From Streptomyces sp. MST-110588 (GTDB lineage: Bacteria; Actinomycetota; Actinomycetes; Streptomycetales; Streptomycetaceae), in contig NZ_CP074380.1 in NCBI RefSeq assembly GCF_022695595.1, positions 2,721,501-2,785,500 on the forward strand: a stretch of DNA of 64,000 nt, given 5' to 3'. Position numbers and translations under genes: made by a program. How positions within the stretch are numbered: position 1 is the first letter of the stretch; every line of letters starts with the position of its first letter. Under the pieces are notes generated by a model that searched no databases, was not told where the DNA came from, and saw only the letters and a program-made list of their open reading frames with translations. This document shows positions 17,029 through 28,921 of the stretch, piece by piece.

Positions 17029-18060
17029 ATGACCGAGCATCATCTGCCGTCCCAGCTCGAAGTCAGCCCCGAGGCTCCCGACCGCAACCTGGCCCTGGAA
17101 CTGGTCAGGGTGACCGAGGCCGGCGCCATGGCTTCGGGCCGCTGGGTCGGGCGTGGTGACAAGAACGGCGCGGACGGCGCGGCGGTCAGAGCCATGCGCG
17201 CGCTGATCCACACGGTCTCCATGAACGGTGTCGTGGTGATCGGGGAGGGCGAGAAGGACAACGCCCCGATGCTCTACAACGGCGAGCGGGTGGGCGACGG
17301 GACCGGCCCCGAGTGCGACGTGGCCGTGGACCCGGTGGACGGCACCACCCTCACCGCCAAGGGCATGGGCAACGCCGTCTCCGTCCTGGCCGTCGCCGAG
17401 CGCGGCTCCATGTTCGACCCGTCCGCGGTCTTCTACATGGACAAGCTCGCCACCGGCCCCGAGGCCGCCGACTTCGTGGACATCACCGCCCCGGTCGCGG
17501 TGAACATCCGCCGGATCGCCAAGGCGAAGAAGTCCTCCGTCGAGGACGTCACCGTGGTCATCCTGGACCGCCCCCGCCACGACAGCCTGGTCAAGGAGGT
17601 ACGGGAGGCCGGGGCGCGCATCAAGTTCATCTCCGACGGCGATGTGGCCGGCGCGATCATGGCGGCCCGCGAGGGCACCGGCGTGGACCTGCTGCTGGGC
17701 ATCGGCGGTACGCCCGAGGGCATCATCGCGGCCTGTGCGCTCAAGTGCCTGGGCGGCACCCTCCAGGCCAAGCTGTGGCCCAAGAACGACGAGGAGCGGC
17801 AGCGCGCCATCGACGCCGGGCACGACCTGGACCAGGTGCTCCAGACCGACGACCTGGTCCGCGGCGACAACGTCTTCTTCGTCGCCACCGGCATCACCGA
17901 CGGCGAACTGCTGCGGGGTGTGCGCTACCGCGCCGAGACCGCCACCACCTCCTCGCTGGTGATGCGCTCCAAGTCCGGCACCATCCGCCAGATCGACTCC
18001 GAGCACCGCCTCTCCAAGCTGCGCGCCTACAGCTCGGTGGACTTCGAGCGCCCGAGCTGA
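17029..18060 (+). CDS. glpX: fructose-1,6-bisphosphatase class II
   Basis: A 343-residue GlpX-type bisphosphatase that removes the 1-phosphate of fructose-1,6-bisphosphate in gluconeogenesis. Metal-binding and catalytic blocks are [20 protein letters not shown] and [16 protein letters not shown] (the lithium-sensitive phosphatase motif). [14 protein letters not shown] and [19 protein letters not shown] follow. ATG at 17029 has GAAAGGTG upstream; the frame is open further back but antisense to DUF4245. The repeat array just before the start is the likely control region. A very strong hairpin follows at 18124-18171. Confidence 0.95.
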   Translation: MTEHHLPSQLEVSPEAPDRNLALELVRVTEAGAMASGRWVGRGDKNGADGAAVRAMRALIHTVSMNGVVVIGEGEKDNAPMLYNGERVGDGTGPECDVAVDPVDGTTLTAKGMGNAVSVLAVAERGSMFDPSAVFYMDKLATGPEAADFVDITAPVAVNIRRIAKAKKSSVEDVTVVILDRPRHDSLVKEVREAGARIKFISDGDVAGAIMAAREGTGVDLLLGIGGTPEGIIAACALKCLGGTLQAKLWPKNDEERQRAIDAGHDLDQVLQTDDLVRGDNVFFVATGITDGELLRGVRYRAETATTSSLVMRSKSGTIRQIDSEHRLSKLRAYSSVDFERPS

Positions 18061-18094
18061 TCCCGGCGGTCCCGCCTGCCCTTCGGACGGGACC

Positions 18095-18132
18095 GGACAC
18101 GGCAGTGCGGGCCGGACACGGCAGTACGGGCC
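18095..18132 (+). repeat. 19-bp direct duplication after glpX
   Basis: GGACACGGCAGTGCGGGCC at 18095-18113 and again, with one change, at 18114-18132, running into the terminator. Confidence 0.7.
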
Positions 18133-18171
18133 GGGGCCCCGCCGGCGGATCGGCGGGGCCCCGGCCCGTAC
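18124..18171. terminator. bidirectional hairpin terminator, glpX / WhiB-like gene
   Basis: A perfect 21-bp stem: 18124-18144 against 18151-18171, loop GCGGAT. Confidence 0.85.
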
Positions 18172-18220
18172 GCACCTCACAAACAAACCCGGCGCCCGGA
18201 GGCGTCCGGAGGGCCGCCGG

Positions 18221-18580
18221 TCAGCCGGCGGCGGGCAACTGTGCCGAGCGCTGGAGCTCGCCCTCACGCCGCCGGCGGCGGGCCAGCACCACCCGGCGCT
18301 CGGCCGCGGTCAGCCCGCCCCACACCCCGTAGGGCTCCGGCTGCAGCAAGGCGTGCTCCCGGCATTCGATCATCACCGGGCAGCGGGCGCAGACCCGCTT
18401 GGCGGCCTCCTCCCGCGCCAGCCGCGCGGCCGTTGGTTCCTTGGACGGCGCGAAGAACAGCCCCGCTTCATCACGTCGGCACACCGCCTCCGCATGCCAG
18501 GGCCCGGCCTCTTCGCGCGAGTGAACTCGCGCAGGCGGCACAACTGCGGCGTTCTGCAAAGGCTGATGCGGTAGCAGCAC
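18221..18580 (-). CDS. WhiB-family transcriptional regulator
   Basis: A 119-residue Wbl protein that binds a [4Fe-4S] cluster through four cysteines: AVCRRD, then VCARCPVMIEC. The conserved turn EPYGVWGGLTAAERR precedes a basic tail (VVLARRRRREGE) that contacts DNA. Wbl proteins work with the principal sigma factor and control development or stress genes. GTG at 18580 has AGGAGT 6 bases upstream. By its place beside glpX it may correspond to wblI of S. coelicolor; that is memory, not proof. Confidence 0.92.
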   Translation of the reverse strand: MLLPHQPLQNAAVVPPARVHSREEAGPWHAEAVCRRDEAGLFFAPSKEPTAARLAREEAAKRVCARCPVMIECREHALLQPEPYGVWGGLTAAERRVVLARRRRREGELQRSAQLPAAG

Positions 18581-18764
18581 GGTCTACTCCTGACGACGGC
18601 TTCGGCGAAAGAGTCACCCTTGCCCGTCTCGCTGCGCACGACTTTTCGCACCCCGCAGCCGTACGAGAGACGATGCACCAGCCCTACCCGCTGTACGCGT
18701 GCTTATGCACACGGTTGCCACCGATGCGGAAGTGAAGGCCCCGAGCCGCCGCCGGCCCCTGGAC

Positions 18765-19511
18765 TCAGCCGTCCAGGCGCTTGCGCAAAGGGTCCGGCGG
18801 CAGCGGCTCGGAGGGCCGTCCCGCCAGGCGGTTCAGCAGATCGCCGACCCATTTGCCGCGCTTGGGCTTGGCCTCCACGCTGCCGAGGGCGGCGAAGCCG
18901 TTGACCGTGACCTCCGGGGCGTCCGCGTCCTGCGACTCGTTGGTCCGTACCTCGAAGGCGCCGAGGACGCCGGAGCCGTTGCTGTGCAGGGTGACGTTCT
19001 CCGGCACCCGTATCTCCACGCTGCCGAAGATGGCGGTGGCGTTGATGTGAACCTGCCGCTGCTCGAAGATCGCTTCGGAGAGGTCGATGTCCACGCTGCC
19101 GAAGACGGCCACGGCGTTGATGCGCGCGGGCACCCGCCAGCGGCCCTTGCGGTACGAGGCGCTGAAGACCGCGACCAGCGACTGGGCGGCCCGCGGTTCG
19201 CCGTGTGCGGGTGCGTACGCGGCGGTCGCGGGCGCCGGCCGGGCGGCACCCGCCGCCACGGGCAGGTCCCGGACCAACGGCTCCAGTTCACCCAGCGTCT
19301 TGGCCCGGTAGACCCCGTCGATGCGCTCGGCGTGTTCCCCGGCGTCCAGCCGGCCCTGCGCCAGCGCCTCGCGCAGGATCTCCGCGACCCGGTCCCGGTC
19401 CGCGTCCGAGGCACGGATCTCCCCCTCGGCCACCGCCGGTGACGCCCCGGTCTTCGCCCCCACCGGGCGCGCGGGCTGCTGGTCTCGCTTGTCGAGCGAC
19501 GATTCATCCAC
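18765..19511 (-). CDS. DUF1707 protein with LiaF-like C-terminal domain
   Basis: A 248-residue protein. Residues 30-85 form DUF1707 (IRASDADRDRVAEILREALA, then DAGEHAERIDGVYRAKTLGE and LEPLVRDLP). Residues 108-225 repeat an INAVAVFGSVDIDL / INATAIFGSVEIRV / NGFAALGSVEAK pattern, the beta-helix-like fold seen in LiaF-type proteins. There are no membrane helices. Family members sit near cell-envelope stress genes; the role is unknown. GTG at 19511 fits a leaderless start (TACGCT 6 bases before). A 14-bp palindrome lies between its -10 and -35 positions. Confidence 0.87.
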   Translation of the reverse strand: MDESSLDKRDQQPARPVGAKTGASPAVAEGEIRASDADRDRVAEILREALAQGRLDAGEHAERIDGVYRAKTLGELEPLVRDLPVAAGAARPAPATAAYAPAHGEPRAAQSLVAVFSASYRKGRWRVPARINAVAVFGSVDIDLSEAIFEQRQVHINATAIFGSVEIRVPENVTLHSNGSGVLGAFEVRTNESQDADAPEVTVNGFAALGSVEAKPKRGKWVGDLLNRLAGRPSEPLPPDPLRKRLDG

Positions 19512-19517
19512 GGACCC

Positions 19518-19543
19518 AGCGTACCGAAACGCGATAGATCGCG
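19518..19543 (-). promoter_or_regulatory. leaderless promoter and palindromic operator of the DUF1707 gene
   Basis: The -10 TACGCT (minus strand, 19518-19523) is 6 bases before the GTG. CGCGAT-AG-ATCGCG (19530-19543) is a perfect palindrome in the spacer/-35 zone, ideal for a repressor. Confidence 0.55.
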
Positions 19544-19564
19544 ACTAGGGGGCGCAGCGCCCGC

Positions 19565-19646
19565 GTGACCCCCGTACAGGGTCCGTGAGGCACGCCCCCG
19601 TACCCAGTCCGTGAAGCACGACCCCCGTACACGGTCCGTGAGGGAG
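19565..19646. repeat. 26-27-bp tandem repeat upstream of the class I fumarase gene
   Basis: Three imperfect units containing CCCCCGTA...GTCCGTGA, with CCCCCGTA beginning at 19569, 19595 and 19622. Confidence 0.75.
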
Positions 19647-19769
19647 GAGTGGGAAGGCCGTGACTGAGCCTTACCTCACAGCCTCGACCGCCCGCCAGGG
19701 TTCTACGCTGTTCAGGCGCTGCCGAAGATGTCAGCCGAAAGTCACCGCCGAGTGAGGAATGGCCCCCTG

Positions 19770-21423
<1,654 letters not shown>

Positions 21424-21440
<17 letters not shown>

Positions 21441-21471
21441 CGGGCGGCGCCGTCCGCTCCGCCTGACGGGC
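21424..21471 (+). repeat. direct duplication of the class I fumarase 3' end
   Basis: CCGTCCGCTCCGCCTGACGGGCG at 21424-21446 and again at 21449-21471, including the TGA stop; a shorter third echo follows. Confidence 0.8.
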
Positions 21472-21504
21472 GAACGATTCCGGCCCGACGGGCGAACCCT
21501 TTCG

Positions 21505-21536
21505 GTGCCCGGGAACAGAAACGGTTTCCCGGGCAC
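21505..21536 (+). terminator. hairpin between the two fumarase genes
   Basis: GTGCCCGGGAA pairs with TTCCCGGGCAC (11 bp, 10-base loop) and ends 10 bases before the fumC ATG. It may weaken read-through or shield the fumC ribosome site (AGGAG). Confidence 0.55.
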
Positions 21537-21546
21537 TGAGAGGAGT

Positions 21547-22941
21547 ATGAGCGAGAACGGCGAATTCAGGATCGAGCACGACTCGATGGGTGAGGTGCGC
21601 GTCCCCGCGCACGCCAAGTGGCGGGCGCAGACGCAGCGGGCGGTGGAGAACTTCCCGGTCTCCGGTCAGCGGCTGGAGCGTGCGCACATCGAGGCGCTGG
21701 CCCGGATCAAGGCCGCCGCGGCGAAGGTGAACGCCGAGCTCGGGGTGCTGGACAAGGACGTGGCGGAGGCGATCGGGCAGGCCGCCGCCGAGGTGGCCGA
21801 GGGCCGCTGGGACGAGCACTTTCCCGTCGACGTCTTCCAGACCGGCTCCGGCACCTCCTCCAACATGAACACCAACGAGGTCATCGCGACGCTGGCCACC
21901 GAGCGCCTGGGCCGGGACGTCCACCCCAACGACCACGTCAACGCCAGCCAGTCCTCCAACGACGTCTTCCCCTCCTCGATCCACATCGCGGCGACGGCGG
22001 CCGTCACCGGCGATCTGATTCCGGCCCTGGAGCACCTGGCGGGGGCGCTGGAGCGCAAGGCCGAGGAGTTCTCCGAGGTCGTCAAGTCCGGCCGTACCCA
22101 CCTGATGGACGCCACCCCCGTCACCCTGGGGCAGGAGTTCGGCGGGTACGCGGCGCAGATCCGGTACGGCGTCGAGCGGCTGCGGGCCTCGCTGCCGCGG
22201 CTGGCCGAACTGCCGCTGGGCGGTACGGCCGTCGGTACGGGCATCAACACCCCGCCCGGCTTCTCGGCCGCGGTGATCGCCGAAGTGGCCCGTACGACGG
22301 GGCTGCCGCTGACCGAGGCCCGTAACCACTTCGAGGCGCAGGGCGCGCGCGACGGCATCGTGGAGACCAGCGGGCAGTTGCGGACCGTCGCGGTCGGGCT
22401 GACGAAGATCGCCAACGATCTGCGCTGGATGGCCTCCGGCCCGCGCACGGGACTCGCCGAGATCAACCTGCCCGACCTCCAGCCCGGCTCGTCCATCATG
22501 CCGGGGAAGGTCAACCCGGTCGTCCCCGAGGCCGTGCTGATGGTCGCGGCGCAGGTCATGGGCAATGACGCGACGGTGGCGGCGGCGGGCGCCGCGGGCA
22601 ACTTCGAGCTGAACGTGATGCTGCCGGTCATCGCCAAGAACGTGCTGGAGTCGGTGCGGCTGCTGGCCAACGTCTCGCGGCTGCTGGCGGACCGTACGGT
22701 CGACGGCATCACCGCCAACGCCGAGCGGGCCCGCGAGTACGCCGAGTCCTCCCCCTCGGTGGTCACCCCGCTCAACAAGTACATCGGTTACGAGGAGGCG
22801 GCCAAGGTCGCCAAGAAGTCCCTGGCCGAGCGCAAGACGATCCGCGAGGTGGTCATCGCCTCCGGCTACGTCGAGCGGGGCCTGCTGACCGAGCGGCAGC
22901 TCGACGAGGCCCTCGACGTGCTGCGTATGACGCATCCGTGA
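21547..22941 (+). CDS. fumC: class II fumarate hydratase
   Basis: A 464-residue iron-free fumarase, the oxygen-stable isoenzyme of the gene before it. It carries the superfamily signature [11 protein letters not shown], the active-site [18 protein letters not shown] and [13 protein letters not shown] blocks, and the catalytic [11 protein letters not shown] loop. It forms a cytoplasmic tetramer by family knowledge. ATG at 21547 has AGGAG 1-2 bases before and lies 107 bp after the class I stop. Having both classes side by side suggests a switch with iron or oxidative stress, with OxyR and catalase genes also in the window. Confidence 0.96.
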   Translation: MSENGEFRIEHDSMGEVRVPAHAKWRAQTQRAVENFPVSGQRLERAHIEALARIKAAAAKVNAELGVLDKDVAEAIGQAAAEVAEGRWDEHFPVDVFQTGSGTSSNMNTNEVIATLATERLGRDVHPNDHVNASQSSNDVFPSSIHIAATAAVTGDLIPALEHLAGALERKAEEFSEVVKSGRTHLMDATPVTLGQEFGGYAAQIRYGVERLRASLPRLAELPLGGTAVGTGINTPPGFSAAVIAEVARTTGLPLTEARNHFEAQGARDGIVETSGQLRTVAVGLTKIANDLRWMASGPRTGLAEINLPDLQPGSSIMPGKVNPVVPEAVLMVAAQVMGNDATVAAAGAAGNFELNVMLPVIAKNVLESVRLLANVSRLLADRTVDGITANAERAREYAESSPSVVTPLNKYIGYEEAAKVAKKSLAERKTIREVVIASGYVERGLLTERQLDEALDVLRMTHP

Positions 22942-22985
22942 CGGTGGGTGCGGCTCACGTCACGGCGTGGGCCGCACCGCCCCTC

Positions 22986-22991
22986 TAGGAT
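22986..22991 (+). promoter_or_regulatory. -10 element of leaderless DUF402 gene
   Basis: TAGGAT, 6 bases before the ATG at 22998. Confidence 0.5.
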
Positions 22992-22997
22992 CTGCGC

Positions 22998-23708
22998 ATG
23001 ACAGCGGACATCGTGGAGACGACGGAGGGCGGCCCGGCCGGCGAGGACGGCGCGGGACGTCCCGCGCGCTGGGAGCCGGGGGACCACATCCTGTGGCGCT
23101 ATCGCGACAACGCCTCGGAGCGCATCCACATCTGCCGTCCGGTGACCGTCGTCCAGGACACCGACGAGCTGCTGGCGGTGTGGATGGCGCCCGGCACCAC
23201 CTGCGTCAAGCCGGTGCTCGCCGACGGGACGCCGGTGCACCGCGAGCCGCTGTCCACCCGCTACACCAGGCCGCGGCGCACCGTACGCGACCGCTGGTTC
23301 GGCGCCGGGGTGCTGAAGCTGGCCCGGCCGGGCGACCCGTGGTCGGTGTGGCTGTTCTGGGAGAACGGCTGGAACTTCAAGAACTGGTACGTCAATCTTG
23401 AGGAGCCGCGCCGCCGTTGGGCCGGTGGCGTGGACTCCCAGGACCATTTTCTGGACATCTGCGTCTATCCCGACCGGCGTTGGGAGTGGCGGGACGAGGA
23501 CGAGTTCGCGCAGGCGCAGCGGGACGGGCTGATGTCCCCGGCGCAGGCCGCGGACGTACGGGAGGCGGGGCGCACGGCCCTCGCGCACATCCGGGCGTGG
23601 GGCGAGCCGTTCGGGGCGGGCTGGGAGGACTGGCGGCCCGATCCGGCCTGGGGCGTGCCCCCGCTCCCCGCTGGCTGGGACGCGGTGGTCACCGGTGGGC
23701 AGCGGTGA
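22998..23708 (+). CDS. DUF402 domain protein (FomD-like)
   Basis: A 236-residue soluble protein. Residues 25-190 show the DUF402 fold: EPGDHILWRYRDN, then FWENGWNFKNWYVNLEEP and VDSQDHFLDICVYPDRRWEW with the metal/phosphate-binding Asp residues and DEDEF. Family members are metal-dependent nucleotide phosphohydrolases (e.g. FomD). The C-terminal ~50 residues are Trp/Pro-rich. ATG at 22998 is set by TAGGAT 6 bases upstream. It stands alone after fumC; substrate unknown. Confidence 0.85.
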   Translation: MTADIVETTEGGPAGEDGAGRPARWEPGDHILWRYRDNASERIHICRPVTVVQDTDELLAVWMAPGTTCVKPVLADGTPVHREPLSTRYTRPRRTVRDRWFGAGVLKLARPGDPWSVWLFWENGWNFKNWYVNLEEPRRRWAGGVDSQDHFLDICVYPDRRWEWRDEDEFAQAQRDGLMSPAQAADVREAGRTALAHIRAWGEPFGAGWEDWRPDPAWGVPPLPAGWDAVVTGGQR

Positions 23709-23990
23709 ACAGGCGGGGCGGGTGACCCGTCGGGAGACGGGGTGTCAAGGGGCGCGCCCGGGGCCCGGGTCCGTCGCGCGTGACGCGGGATGCCGGTGTG
23801 AGCCCCCTTGATGCGCCCCTGGTCGTCAAACGTAGGATCGTCCTCCACAAGACTGCGCAGACGTCACTTCACGAGCCCCGCGGCCGGGTCCCCGGCGGCG
23901 GGCCCGCGGAGCCGGGGAAGCCCGGACGGACGCAGCACGACTTCAGAGCTGGGAAGAGACATTGACCGCGGTCGCAGGAGGGGCGAGGTC

Positions 23991-24509
23991 GTGAGCGTTG
24001 ACAGGTGCGGCGGCTACGAGGGGCCGAGCCGGTTAGGGACGGGCCGGCCCGGTCGGGGGAAGGCGTTCGACACGGCCGGCCGGGCAGAGGCGTTCGGCGC
24101 GATCAGCCGGGCCGAGCCGTTCGGCGCGAGCGGTGACCGGTACGGTGGCGCCTTCCCGCGCGCGGGAGGACGGCCCGGCGGGCCGGGCCCCCGTGGCGCC
24201 GTGGCCGCCCGTTTCCCGCTGCCGGTGCCGCACCGCCAAGAGCGCCCCTCCGCCCGGCGGGTGCCGGACGGACTGCTGTGGCCCAAGGGGCGGCTGGCAC
24301 CGTCCATGGTCGGGGACGGCCCGGCCGGCATGCCGATTCCGTTCCCGGGCAACACGATCCGGGTATCGGGTTACCTGCGGGACGACTTGCGCGAGGTTGT
24401 GCGCGACGCGGGTTTCGAAGTCACCGGGGAGGACTCGTATGCGTATGCCCCGGCGAGTACGGACGTACCACCCGAGATCCAGCTCTTTCTGCACCTGCGA
24501 CGCGCTTGA
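23991..24509 (+). CDS. conserved hypothetical protein preceding the SpoIIE gene
   Basis: A 172-residue protein with a Gly/Arg/Ala-rich first half. The conserved-looking second half contains PDGLLWPKGRLAPSMVGDGP, then PIPFPGNTIRVSGYLRDDLR and EVVRDAGFEVTGEDSYAYAP. It has no membrane segment. GTG at 23991 has AGGAGGGG 7 bases upstream. I recognise no named domain. It ends 47 bp before the SpoIIE-family gene and is probably co-transcribed, so a role in the same signalling route is plausible but unproven. Confidence 0.75.
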   Translation: MSVDRCGGYEGPSRLGTGRPGRGKAFDTAGRAEAFGAISRAEPFGASGDRYGGAFPRAGGRPGGPGPRGAVAARFPLPVPHRQERPSARRVPDGLLWPKGRLAPSMVGDGPAGMPIPFPGNTIRVSGYLRDDLREVVRDAGFEVTGEDSYAYAPASTDVPPEIQLFLHLRRA

Positions 24510-24556
24510 GACGCAGCGCGCCAGGCGCGCGGCCCCGGACGGATGGAATCCCACGC

Positions 24557-27082
24557 GTGACGGAGCACCCGACCTCCCACGAATCGCGGCAGGCACGCCC
24601 GCCTGCCGCGCCCTCGGCGACCCCGCCGGGGGGTCTGCCCGGGACGGCGCCCCTGGGCGCGGTCCCCGAACCCCGCGGTCCCCTGCCACGGCCGGCCGGC
24701 GGGCCCGGCGGCGTTTCCGGAACGGCCCCTTCCGTGTCCGGTGACCCGTTGGGTACGCCGGCTGGGCCGCCCGTGTCTCCCGTCTCCCCTGCTGCCCCTG
24801 CGGCTCCTGTGTCTCCTGCGGCCCCCGTGACTCCGTACGCCGATGGCTCCCCGCACACCGGCGGCCACCCACGTACCGGCGGTGCCGCCCCGGCCCGTCC
24901 GGCCTCACCGGGCGCCGCGGCCGGCCGGGCCGACGACGAGACCGCCGCGGGACACCTGGAGCGCGGGACGGCACGCGGCGGCAAGGGCCGGCCCGGTTCC
25001 GGCGCGCACGGCACCGGGACGACCGGCTCCGACAAGCGCGGTACGAGGACGTCAGACACCGGGACGTCCGGCACCGGGCAGCTCGGTGCCGCCCTGCACG
25101 GCGCGCAGGACCGGTCGCCCGAGCCGGGGCCGGTGCCCGAGCCGCCGGCCGAGCCCGGCGCGGGCTCCGGACCGCGACCGGGCGCGGGCTCCGGACCGCG
25201 GCCGGGCACGGGCGGTATCGGCCGCCCCCGCGACGGCGGCCGGCCCCGGCCGCACAGCGCCCGCCCGACGGGCCCGGCGGACCCGCCGGACTCCACGGCC
25301 CGCTCGGCGCACCCCGCGCCACCGGCCGACCCCGCCGCGGCACAGATGGCCGCGGCCCGGCAGGCGAGCGGGGACCGGCTGCGCTTCATCGGGGCCGCGA
25401 CCCGCCGGATCGCCCGCGGCATCGACCTGGACGAGATCGTGCTGGGGCTGTGCCGGGCGACGGTTCCCACGTTCGCGGACGCAATCCTGGTGTATCTGCG
25501 CGACCCGCTGCCGGTGGGTGACGAACGGCCCACGGGCCCGGTGGTGCTGCGGCTGCGCCGTACCGACCGGATTCCCGAGGAGGCCGACACCAACGGCGGG
25601 CGGCTGCCGGGCCTGCCCGCGCAGCCGGACCTGGGCGGGACGATGGGCGGCAGCGCCGCCGAGCTGGCCGAGGTGCGGCCGGGCGGCCCGCTGGCCGAGG
25701 TGCTGCGCGGCGTACGGCCGCTGTTCGGCGAGGCACAGGCGGCGCTGGCGGCCCTGCCGGAGCTGCTGGGCCCGCACTCGCGCCTGCCGGACGGGCACCG
25801 GGCGATCCTCGCGCCGCTGCGCGGCCGGCGCCGGGTGATCGGTGCCGCGGTGTTCCTGCGCCGCCCGGACCGGCCGCCGTTCGAGGCGGACGACCTGCTG
25901 GTGGCGGCGCAGTTGGCGACCCATACGGCGCTGGGCGTGGACAAGGCGGTGCTCTACGGCCGCGAGGCGTACATCGCCGACGCGCTGCAGCGCACGATGC
26001 TGCCGGACTCGCTGCCGCAGCCCACCGGCGTACGGCTGGCCAGCCGCTATCTGCCGGCCGCCGAGACGGCCCGGGTGGGCGGCGACTGGTACGACGCGAT
26101 CCCGCTGCCGGGCAGCCGGGTGGCGCTGGTGGTCGGCGACGTGATGGGGCATTCGATGACCTCGGCCGCGATCATGGGCCAGTTGCGTACCACCGCACAG
26201 ACCCTGGCGGGCCTGGACCTGCCGCCGCAGGAGGTGCTCCACCATCTCGACGAGCAGGCGCAGCGGCTGGGCAGCGACCGCATGGCCACGTGCCTGTACG
26301 CGGTCTACGACCCGGTGGCACACCGCATCATCGTCGCCAACGCGGGCCATCCGCCGCCCGTGATGCTGCACCGCGGCGGCCGTGCCGAGGTGCTGCGGGT
26401 GCCACCGGGCGCGCCCATCGGCGTGGGCGGGGTGGACTTCGAGGCGGTCGAGCTGGACGCCCCGGCCGGCGCCACCCTCGTCCTGTATACGGACGGCCTG
26501 GTCGAGTCCCGTATCCGCGACGTGTGGACCGGGATCGAGCAGCTCCGCGAGCGGCTGACGGAGACGGCGCGGCTGACCGGGCCCAACCCGCCGCCGCTGG
26601 AGCCGCTGTGCGACGAGGTGCTGGACATGCTCGGGCCGGGCGACCGCGACGACGACATCGCACTGCTCGCCGCCCGCTTCGACGGGATCGCGCCGAGCGA
26701 CGTGGCGTACTGGTACCTGGACCCCAAGGCGCAGACGGCCGGGCAGGCACGCCGGCTGGCCCGGCGGGCGCTGACGCGCTGGGGCCTGGAGGTCCTGACG
26801 GACCAACTGGAGCTGCTGGTCAGCGAGGTCGTCACCAACGCCGTGCGCTACGCGGAGCGGCCGATCACGCTGCGGCTGCTGCGTACGGACGTGCTGCGCT
26901 GCGAGGTGGGTGACGACGTGCCGCAACTGCCACGGCTGCGTCAGGCCCGGCCGTCGGACGAGGGCGGTCGCGGCCTGTACCTGGTCAACCGGATGGCACG
27001 GCGGTGGGGCGCGACCCGGCTGAGCACGGGCAAGGTGGTGTGGTTCGAGCTGTCGATGCCGACGGCGGCACGGCGGCCCTGA
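24557..27082 (+). CDS. SpoIIE-family PP2C phosphatase with GAF and anti-sigma kinase-like domains
   Basis: An 841-residue signalling protein. Residues 1-265 are Pro/Gly/Thr-rich and probably disordered. A GAF-like sensor follows (about 272-460). A PP2C/SpoIIE domain begins at [12 protein letters not shown] (about 475) and has the metal site [12 protein letters not shown] (about 508) and [12 protein letters not shown] (about 527). The C-terminal ATPase module (about 715-841) has the N-box [15 protein letters not shown] and the glycine box GGRGLYLVN. It should dephosphorylate an anti-anti-sigma factor and also phosphorylate or bind a partner. GTG at 24557 has a weak site (GGATGGAA). No partner gene is adjacent. 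Confidence 0.9.
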   Translation: MTEHPTSHESRQARPPAAPSATPPGGLPGTAPLGAVPEPRGPLPRPAGGPGGVSGTAPSVSGDPLGTPAGPPVSPVSPAAPAAPVSPAAPVTPYADGSPHTGGHPRTGGAAPARPASPGAAAGRADDETAAGHLERGTARGGKGRPGSGAHGTGTTGSDKRGTRTSDTGTSGTGQLGAALHGAQDRSPEPGPVPEPPAEPGAGSGPRPGAGSGPRPGTGGIGRPRDGGRPRPHSARPTGPADPPDSTARSAHPAPPADPAAAQMAAARQASGDRLRFIGAATRRIARGIDLDEIVLGLCRATVPTFADAILVYLRDPLPVGDERPTGPVVLRLRRTDRIPEEADTNGGRLPGLPAQPDLGGTMGGSAAELAEVRPGGPLAEVLRGVRPLFGEAQAALAALPELLGPHSRLPDGHRAILAPLRGRRRVIGAAVFLRRPDRPPFEADDLLVAAQLATHTALGVDKAVLYGREAYIADALQRTMLPDSLPQPTGVRLASRYLPAAETARVGGDWYDAIPLPGSRVALVVGDVMGHSMTSAAIMGQLRTTAQTLAGLDLPPQEVLHHLDEQAQRLGSDRMATCLYAVYDPVAHRIIVANAGHPPPVMLHRGGRAEVLRVPPGAPIGVGGVDFEAVELDAPAGATLVLYTDGLVESRIRDVWTGIEQLRERLTETARLTGPNPPPLEPLCDEVLDMLGPGDRDDDIALLAARFDGIAPSDVAYWYLDPKAQTAGQARRLARRALTRWGLEVLTDQLELLVSEVVTNAVRYAERPITLRLLRTDVLRCEVGDDVPQLPRLRQARPSDEGGRGLYLVNRMARRWGATRLSTGKVVWFELSMPTAARRP

Positions 27083-27163
27083 GCGCGTGCGGGGGGGCGC
27101 GGTGGGCGCGCTCGGCGCCCGCGGTGCCTTTGCGGGCGGCCAACTCCCGTACCGAATCCGGAA

Positions 27164-27178
27164 TTGGACGGTGTCCAA
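27164..27178 (+). promoter_or_regulatory. palindromic operator candidate before catalase
   Basis: TTGGAC-GGT-GTCCAA is a perfect dyad 129 bp before the catalase ATG, in the only AT-richer part of the gap. A Fur-like (CatR-type) peroxide repressor site is one possibility. Confidence 0.45.
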
Positions 27179-27306
27179 CGGTTGCCGACGCGCCGTCGGC
27201 GGAGTTGACTGCTTGCATCGCAGCGGCTCGCGCACGGCGCCGGAGCCTGCCCGCTGGGGCCCTCGCCGTGGGCCGACCACCCCAGGTGAACGGGAGGAGC
27301 TATCCC

Positions 27307-28782
27307 ATGTCCAGCTCCGCGCACGAGATTCCGCACACGACCAACAACGCCGGCATTCCGGTGGAGAGCGACGAGCATTCGCTCACCGTGGGGCCGGACG
27401 GTCCGATCCTGCTCCAGGACCACTACCTGATCGAGAAGATGGCCCAGTTCAACCGCGAGCGGGTGCCCGAGCGGGTGGTGCACGCCAAGGGCAGTGGCGC
27501 GTACGGCTTCTTCGAGGTGACCAACGACGTCGGCCAGTTCACCAAGGCGTCGGTCTTCCAGCCCGGACGGCGCACCGAGATGCTGGCCCGCTTCTCGACG
27601 GTGGCGGGCGAGCAGGGCTCCCCCGACACCTGGCGCGACCCGCGTGGCTTCGCCCTGAAGTTCTACACCGAGCATGGCAATTACGACCTGGTGGGCAACA
27701 ACACCCCTGTCTTCTTCGTCCGCGACCCGAGCAAGTTCCAGGACTTCATCCGTTCGCAGAAGCGACGCCCGGACAGCGCGGTGCGCGATCACGACATGCA
27801 GTGGGACTTCTGGACGCTCTCCCCCGAGTCGGCCCACATGGTCACCTGGCTGATGGGTGACCGCGGCATTCCCCGGACCTACCGCCACATGAACGGCTAC
27901 GGCTCCCACACGTACATGTGGATCAACGGGGGCGGGGAGCGGTTCTGGGTCAAGTACCACATCAAGACCGACCAGGGCATCGACTTCCTCACCCAGGAGG
28001 ACGCGGACCGGCTCGCGGGCGAGGACGGCGATCTGCACCGCCGGGACCTGCACGACTCCATCGCGGCCGGTGACGCCCCGTCCTGGACGATGTACGTACA
28101 GGTGATGCCCTTCGAGGACGCGGCGGACTACCGCTTCAACCCGTTCGACCTGACCAAGGTGTGGCCGCACGGCGACTACCCGCTGATCGAGGTCGGCCGG
28201 ATGACGCTGGACAAGAACCCCGAGGACTTCTTCGTCCACATCGAGCAGGCGGCCTTCGAGCCGTCCAACATGGTGCCGGGCATCGGTCCGTCGCCGGACA
28301 AGATGCTGCTGGGCCGCCTCTTCTCCTACCCCGACACCCACCGATACCGCATCGGCCCCAACTACGCGCAGCTCCCGCCCAACCGGCCGCGCGCAGCGGT
28401 CCACTCGTACGCCAAGGACGGACCGATGCGCTACGAGCCGTCCCGGGCCGCGGCGGTCTACGCCCCCAACTCCTACGGCGGTCCCGCGGCCGACGTGCGC
28501 ACCTTCGGCCAGTCCTTCGGCGAGCCGGCGGGCTGGGCGGCGGCCGGCGAGATGGTGCGCGAGGCGTACCGGCCGCGGCGCGAGGACGACGACTGGACGC
28601 AGCCGGGGACGATGGTGCGCCAGGTGCTGGACGACGCGGCCCGTGAGCGGCTGGTCGGCAATGTGGCGGGCCATCTCCTGAAGGGCGTCAGCCGGCCGGT
28701 CCTGGAGCGGGCCTTCCAGTACTGGCGCAACGTCGACAAGGGGATCGGCGACCGGATCGCCACCCGGGTCAACGGCGGCTGA
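27307..28782 (+). CDS. monofunctional heme catalase
   Basis: A 491-residue small-subunit heme catalase that splits hydrogen peroxide. The active-site His is in [18 protein letters not shown], the Asn in the [13 protein letters not shown] region, and the proximal heme Tyr in [20 protein letters not shown]. It is full length with no added flavodoxin-like domain. ATG at 27307 follows GGGAGGAG by 6 bases. A perfect 15-bp dyad lies upstream. It fits with OxyR/AhpCD and the dual fumarases as part of peroxide defence. Confidence 0.95.
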   Translation: MSSSAHEIPHTTNNAGIPVESDEHSLTVGPDGPILLQDHYLIEKMAQFNRERVPERVVHAKGSGAYGFFEVTNDVGQFTKASVFQPGRRTEMLARFSTVAGEQGSPDTWRDPRGFALKFYTEHGNYDLVGNNTPVFFVRDPSKFQDFIRSQKRRPDSAVRDHDMQWDFWTLSPESAHMVTWLMGDRGIPRTYRHMNGYGSHTYMWINGGGERFWVKYHIKTDQGIDFLTQEDADRLAGEDGDLHRRDLHDSIAAGDAPSWTMYVQVMPFEDAADYRFNPFDLTKVWPHGDYPLIEVGRMTLDKNPEDFFVHIEQAAFEPSNMVPGIGPSPDKMLLGRLFSYPDTHRYRIGPNYAQLPPNRPRAAVHSYAKDGPMRYEPSRAAAVYAPNSYGGPAADVRTFGQSFGEPAGWAAAGEMVREAYRPRREDDDWTQPGTMVRQVLDDAARERLVGNVAGHLLKGVSRPVLERAFQYWRNVDKGIGDRIATRVNGG

Positions 28783-28817
28783 CTTCCCGGGCGGCCCGTC
28801 GGGCGCACAACGGCGGC

Positions 28818-28870
28818 GGCCCCGCCCCCGTACGCCGCTGGTCATCCAGCGGACGTACGGGGGCGGGGCC
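28818..28870. terminator. bidirectional hairpin terminator, catalase / PBP
   Basis: GGCCCCGCCCCCGTACG (28818-28834) pairs with CGTACGGGGGCGGGGCC (28854-28870), with an inner CGCTGG/CCAGCG stem. Confidence 0.85.
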
Positions 28871-28921
28871 GTCCTGTGCCGTACTGCCGTACGGAGCGGC
28901 GGGCCGCACCGTCACGCGCGG

